Part shown: positions 63,645 to 64,000 of the stretch, in pieces | Position numbering within the stretch: position 1 is the first letter of the stretch | How the letters are laid out: every line of letters begins with the position of its first letter | Assembly (NCBI RefSeq): GCF_030770395.1 | Contig: NZ_CP132480.1 | Span: 5,394,223-5,458,222, forward strand | DNA from: Telluria beijingensis | Lineage (GTDB): Bacteria > Pseudomonadota > Gammaproteobacteria > Burkholderiales > Burkholderiaceae_D | Length of the DNA: 64,000 nucleotides | Direction of reading: 5' to 3' | The notes under the pieces: model-generated | Told to the model about the DNA's origin: nothing | Database searches by the model: none | What the model saw: the letters and a program-made list of their open reading frames with translations, nothing else | Position numbers and translations under genes: made by a program

Positions 63645-64000
63645 TCCACCGCCATCGTCTCGACCTGGCGCCGCGCCTTGATGCGGGCGGCTTCTTTCGC
63701 GTCGCCGCGGGTGCGCGCCAGGTCTTCCTCGAGCCACTGGCGCTGCAGGCGCAGCTTGTCGCAGCGCTTGCGCAGCGCCAGCGCCGCGCGCCGGGCGCGT
63801 TCGGCCTCGAGGTCTTCGCGCAGGGTTTGCCCGGCATGCCGCGCGTCGATCGCGCGCGCCAGTTCGTGCGCGCGCGCCATCCGCGCCTGGGTGTCGGGGT
63901 CGGGCACGGGCGCGGCGCGTAGCGCCAGTTGGGCGCCGGCGCCGGTGCAGGGACGGTCGCTGTAGCTCACCCGTCCACCCTCATGGCATTTGTAGATCGT
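63632..64000 (-). CDS. DUF4124-like protein (partial, 5' end beyond the window)
   Basis: The frame is open to the right edge; at least 122 residues are in the window. 'IYKCHEGGRVSYSDRPCTGAGAQL' matches the DUF4124 motif (YxCxxxGxxxYxDxPC), found in periplasmic proteins, and is followed by a charged helical tail (ARRAALALRKRCDKLRLQRQWLEEDLARTRGDAKEAARIKARRQVE). A signal peptide would lie outside the window. A GTG at 63970 inside DUF4124 is not a true start. Its end overlaps the permease gene by 13 bp. Confidence 0.75.
   Translation of the reverse strand, partial: TIYKCHEGGRVSYSDRPCTGAGAQLALRAAPVPDPDTQARMARAHELARAIDARHAGQTLREDLEAERARRAALALRKRCDKLRLQRQWLEEDLARTRGDAKEAARIKARRQVETMAVECPA

Noticed and set aside
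1..64000. tRNA, rRNA, CRISPR array, intact insertion sequence, phage integrase or attachment sites
   Set aside because: None was seen by reading; no tRNA-like cloverleaf, regular spaced repeat or complete transposase frame was found. A covariance-model and repeat search would be decisive.

Overview
This is high-GC DNA with long, densely packed genes. The gene content (lysS/prfB/recJ, lolC-lolD-tatD, comEC, thyA-folA, an inducible-type Arg/Lys/Orn decarboxylase, many membrane and two-component genes) fits a Burkholderiales bacterium. The intergenic 'GTCGT(T/C)CCCGC..GGCGGGAACCCAA' repeat pairs and the overall style point to Oxalobacteraceae, most like Massilia/Telluria. That assignment is by recognition, not by a search. 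No tRNA, rRNA, CRISPR array, origin or intact IS was seen.

Layout. (1) 0-8.5 kb, minus strand: a pirin gene, then a tight set of unusual genes: a Ser/Thr kinase fused to a formylglycine-enzyme-like domain, an SPFH-like coiled-coil protein with a zinc ribbon at each end, a protein with two Lon-S16-like halves, an unrecognised protein, and at the promoter-proximal end an in-frame chimera of an IS1595-type transposase N-terminus with an unrelated C-terminus. This is the best candidate for an undescribed system. (2) 8.6-15.4 kb: POT peptide transporter, ppnN, then lysS, a HAD phosphatase and prfB with the programmed +1 frameshift. (3) 15.5-28.6 kb, accessory: cpdB, a Res/Xre toxin-antitoxin pair with a visible operator, a three-gene operon of a sialidase-like protein and two membrane proteins, an MBL-fold lipoprotein, a membrane metallophosphoesterase, a YdcF protein, a PadR regulator with a perfect 16-bp operator controlling an FtsW-like membrane protein, and an S41 peptidase. 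(4) 28.7-35.6 kb, core: recJ, an RpfE-like gene, two tandem lolC-type permeases, lolD and tatD. (5) 35.7-42.0 kb: an orphan type VI secretion module (vgrG, an alpha/beta-hydrolase lipase effector and a Tli4-like immunity protein), every junction an ATGA overlap, lying between tatD and comEC. (6) 42.1-64 kb: comEC, a two-component pair, a secreted intradiol-dioxygenase-like lipoprotein, dcd, an ECF41 sigma factor, a PLP decarboxylase, thyA-folA-DUF4337, a threonine aldolase, a chemoreceptor, an MsbA-like ABC exporter, and an FtsX-type permease with an AttH/CrtC-like partner. The last gene (DUF4124-like) runs off the right edge.

How the genes fit together: translation (lysS, prfB), DNA repair and uptake (recJ, comEC), lipoprotein export (lolC x2, lolD) and nucleotide metabolism (ppnN, dcd, thyA, folA) form the conserved backbone. 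Accessory modules (kinase/SPFH locus, toxin-antitoxin, PadR switch, T6SS cargo) sit between backbone blocks, usually as translationally coupled groups. Start codons were checked against the bases. Several genes use GTG or TTG, as stated in their entries.
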